Assembly: GCA_035268985.1 (NCBI GenBank)
Contig: DATFJV010000124.1
Span: 1-8,547, forward strand
DNA: 8,547 nt
DNA from: JAAYHV01 sp035268985
Lineage (GTDB): Bacteria > Bacillota > Clostridia > Peptostreptococcales > Anaerovoracaceae
Direction of reading: 5' to 3'
The notes under the pieces are model-generated. The model was not told where the DNA came from and ran no database searches. It saw nothing but the letters and a program-made list of their open reading frames with translations. Shown here in pieces: positions 7,257-8,547 of this stretch; positions within the stretch are counted from its first letter, which is position 1, and each line of letters begins with the position of its first letter. A program made the translations under genes and the position numbers.

Positions 7257-8140
7257 TTAAAAAATCCTCAAGGGATATCTTAATAAATATTATATTTATT
7301 GGACTTGGTACATCTGCAGGAGCATTTGCAATCACTGCGATAATGATACCTAATGGTTTGACATGCGGTGGTTTCACAGGCATAGCAAGATTAGTACAAC
7401 AATATACGAATATTGATTTTTCAATAATATATTACTTACTTTGTGGAATAGTGTTTTTGTTAGTTACATTTTTCCTAGGGTTTAAAGAAAGCAAAAAATT
7501 AATTTTGTTATCCATAATTTACCCAAGTGTTATATGGATTTTTGAGCAGGTGGATTTAATACTTTTAGACCAAAAAGATTTAATGTTGGCGGCAATCTTT
7601 AGCGGGGTTATGTTTGGCATTGCTTCTGGTCTTGTTTTTTGGAGAGGATTTGCCTTTGGAAACACTGATTCTATAGCACAGATAATTAAGAGAAAATGGT
7701 TCCCTTATGTTGACACTAGTAGAATTCTTTTTATAATTGATGGAACAGTGATTTTAATATCAGCATTTGTATTTGATAAAAATATTGCGTTATATGCTCT
7801 AGTTACCCAGTATATAGCTATGAAGTTAACTGAAGCTGTTTTATATGGTTTAGCAACTAGGCTTGTTCAACTTAATGTAATAACTAGTATTCCAGATGCA
7901 TTAAAAGCATTTGTAATTGAAAATGTTCAAAGGGGAGTATCTAGTATAGAAATCACAGGTGAATATACAGGCATAAGAAAAAAGCAATTAATAATAATGT
8001 GTTCTCCAAGGGAAAGTATGCTTGTTAGACGTTTTTTAGCTACAAATGATCCCCATTCATTAGTTTCTGTTATAGGATTAAACTCTGTATGGGGCGTAGG
8101 TAGAGGTTTTAAAGAAATTGATAAAGAAGACACAATTTAA
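7253..8140 (+). CDS. YitT-family membrane protein (YitT_membrane plus DUF2179)
   Basis: This 295-residue protein has the YitT layout: an N-terminal membrane region with about six hydrophobic segments (roughly residues 9-31, 55-77, 81-100, 107-130, 150-172, 178-200), then a soluble DUF2179 domain (about 208-290). Family marks are the first-helix stretch GTSAGAFAITAIMIPNGLT with the following GGFTGIARL, the second half RGFAFGNTDSIAQIIKR, and the DUF2179 pattern RGVSSIEITGEYTG, then FLATNDPHSLVSVI and GVGRGF. The family's function and any substrate are unknown, and several paralogues per genome are usual, so no symbol is given. ATG 7253 overlaps the methyltransferase stop (ATGA); AAGGAG at 7236-7241 is 11 nt upstream, slightly distant, consistent with coupled translation. 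The stop codon is only 3 nt before the tRNA. Confidence 0.9.
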   Translation: MIKKSSRDILINIIFIGLGTSAGAFAITAIMIPNGLTCGGFTGIARLVQQYTNIDFSIIYYLLCGIVFLLVTFFLGFKESKKLILLSIIYPSVIWIFEQVDLILLDQKDLMLAAIFSGVMFGIASGLVFWRGFAFGNTDSIAQIIKRKWFPYVDTSRILFIIDGTVILISAFVFDKNIALYALVTQYIAMKLTEAVLYGLATRLVQLNVITSIPDALKAFVIENVQRGVSSIEITGEYTGIRKKQLIIMCSPRESMLVRRFLATNDPHSLVSVIGLNSVWGVGRGFKEIDKEDTI

Positions 8141-8143
8141 TTA

Positions 8144-8220
8144 GGGGGATTAGCTCAACTGGATAGAGTACCGGCCTTCGAATCCGTTGGTTATGAGTTC
8201 GAGTCTCATATCCCCTACCA
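8144..8220 (+). tRNA. tRNA-Arg, anticodon TCG, CCA encoded
   Basis: A 77-nt cloverleaf can be drawn. The acceptor arms GGGGGAT (8144-8150) and ATCCCCT (8210-8216) pair with a G-T at the first position, followed by discriminator A and encoded CCA (8218-8220). The D arm is GCTC/GAGT with loop AACTGGATA. The T arm ATGAG/CTCAT is perfect with loop TTCGAGT. The anticodon loop CTTCGAA gives TCG, reading the rare Arg codon CGA and possibly other CGN codons. The anticodon stem CCGGC/TCCGT is poor: the first and last pairs are both C-T mismatches, leaving three G-C pairs. It may be a decaying copy, or the mismatches may be tolerated. It has no clear promoter of its own and is probably processed from the upstream operon transcript. 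Confidence 0.85.
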
Positions 8221-8224
8221 TATA

Positions 8225-8270
8225 AAAAAGCCTTGTAAACACTGATAAATGTAGTGTGTGCAAGGCTTTT
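8225..8270. terminator. Strong hairpin terminator, probably bidirectional
   Basis: The arms AAAAGCCTTG (8226-8235) and CAAGGCTTTT (8261-8270) are perfect complements, and inner arms ACACT (8239-8243) and AGTGT (8253-8257) extend the stem across a short internal loop. On the + strand it ends in four T residues after GGC; on the - strand the stem is followed by six T residues. It should end the operon-tRNA transcript and also block read-through from the insertion sequence beyond it. Confidence 0.85.
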
Positions 8271-8300
8271 AAAGTGCTTATTTCTCAAGCTTGTTTTTTA

Positions 8301-8317
8301 GGTTCTTTGTCAAATGG
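8301..8317. repeat. Probable terminal inverted repeat of the ISL3 element
   Basis: The outer tip GGTTCTTTGTCAAATGG resembles ISL3-family ends. The inner limit of the repeat cannot be set without the other end. A second small inverted pair lies within this region: GTTCTTT (8302-8308) and AAAGAAC (8333-8339). Confidence 0.7.
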
Positions 8318-8349
8318 TGTTGGTGAAGAAAAAAAGAACTAGTTTCATA

Positions 8350-8382
8350 AACCAGGTAGCGAATTATGCTACCTGGTATTTT
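8350..8382. terminator. Hairpin at the transposase 3' end, possible inward-read-through terminator
   Basis: A perfect 10-bp inverted repeat, ACCAGGTAGC (8351-8360) and GCTACCTGGT (8368-8377), encloses a 7-nt loop. On the + strand it is followed by ATTTTGTTATT, a modest T-rich tract; the - strand side has a weaker one. It overlaps the last codons of the transposase. It could block transcripts entering the element from outside, a known device in insertion sequences, or terminate the transposase transcript (inference). Confidence 0.6.
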
Positions 8383-8547
8383 GTTATTGGTTTAATTAGA
8401 TTCCTTGATATTAATATTCTATTTCTAAAGTGAAAAAAGCTTTTGTATCCAAAGGCAATTCTCTTAATAACTTTTATGTAGTTGTTTAAACCTTCAATTG
8501 TACCGTTAGAATATTCATATTTAAGAGCATTTTCTACATAGCCCATG
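8364..8547 (-). CDS. ISL3-family transposase, C-terminal fragment
   Basis: The last 60 codons of a DDE transposase of the ISL3 (IS204/IS1001/IS1096/IS1165) type, read on the - strand and stopping at TAA (8364-8366). The conserved signature is clear: EYSNGTIEGLNN, then IKVIKRIAFGY, then FHFRNRI. The Glu of IEG is the presumed third catalytic acid of the DDE triad. The methionine at 8544-8546 is internal; the gene continues past the window edge, so its integrity cannot be judged. It runs toward the operon and is separated from it by the hairpin at 8225-8270. Confidence 0.88.
   Translation of the reverse strand, partial: MGYVENALKYEYSNGTIEGLNNYIKVIKRIAFGYKSFFHFRNRILISRNLIKPITKYQVA

Larger units (their letters stand above)
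8301..8547 (-). mobile_element. ISL3-family insertion sequence, transposase-3' end only (continues beyond window)
   Basis: GGTTCTTTGTCAAATGG at 8301-8317 has the form of an ISL3-family terminal inverted repeat, which typically begin GG-TCTTT-GTCAA. It lies outside the stop codon of an ISL3-type transposase read on the - strand, so 8301 is the likely element boundary. The other end is outside the window. ISL3 elements make 8-bp target duplications, so the flanking GTTTTTTA (8293-8300) should reappear past the far end if the insertion is intact. The element sits just beyond the operon's terminator and interrupts no visible gene. Confidence 0.82.

Noticed and set aside
7927..8133. 68-codon open frame on the - strand in the YitT-like gene
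   Set aside because: Antisense to the DUF2179 domain, with no family resemblance.
8174..8184. Reading the tRNA anticodon as GAA (Phe) or TTC (Glu)
   Set aside because: Only the register with T at position 33 and A-A at 37-38 gives a seven-base loop between the stem arms, and that yields TCG; the D arm is also that of Arg tRNAs.
1..8547. CRISPR array, toxin-antitoxin pair, prophage or complete restriction-modification system
   Set aside because: No regularly spaced repeats, no small paired genes, no phage structural or integrase genes, and no nuclease next to the methyltransferase were seen.

Overview
The window reads as chromosomal DNA of a low-GC, AT-rich Gram-positive anaerobe, most likely a member of the Clostridia. 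This rests on strong AT bias, purine-rich Shine-Dalgarno sites, stop-start gene overlaps, and protein families (BMP-type nucleoside ABC transporter, Clostridia-style YgiQ, YitT, ISL3 transposase) common there. No species can be named from the sequence alone.

Layout. Positions 2-238 are the 3' end of an ornithine carbamoyltransferase gene, closed by a hairpin terminator at 259-287. An AT-rich intergenic stretch (about 288-514) carries candidate promoters and no recognisable riboswitch. From 515 to 8220 everything is on the + strand with essentially no gaps: a nucleoside-type ABC transporter (double ATPase 515-2044, permeases 2041-3198 and 3198-4157), a YgiQ-family radical SAM protein (4157-5989), a solo beta-class DNA methyltransferase (5940-7256), a YitT-family membrane protein (7253-8140), and an Arg tRNA with anticodon TCG (8144-8220) only 3 nt behind the last stop codon. 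A strong hairpin, able to terminate in both directions, follows at 8225-8270. From 8301 to the window edge lies one end of an ISL3-family insertion sequence, with its transposase on the - strand running out of the window.

How the parts relate. Overlaps of 4, 1, 1, 50 and 4 bp join the six protein genes, so they are very probably co-transcribed and partly translationally coupled. The transporter's substrate-binding lipoprotein is not present, so it must be encoded elsewhere or be shared. The functional link between nucleoside import, YgiQ, a lone DNA methyltransferase and YitT is not explained by any system I know. It may be simple genomic packing, but the chain is the main thing to examine by comparative genomics. 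The second point of interest is the tRNA, whose anticodon stem has two apparent C-U mismatches.
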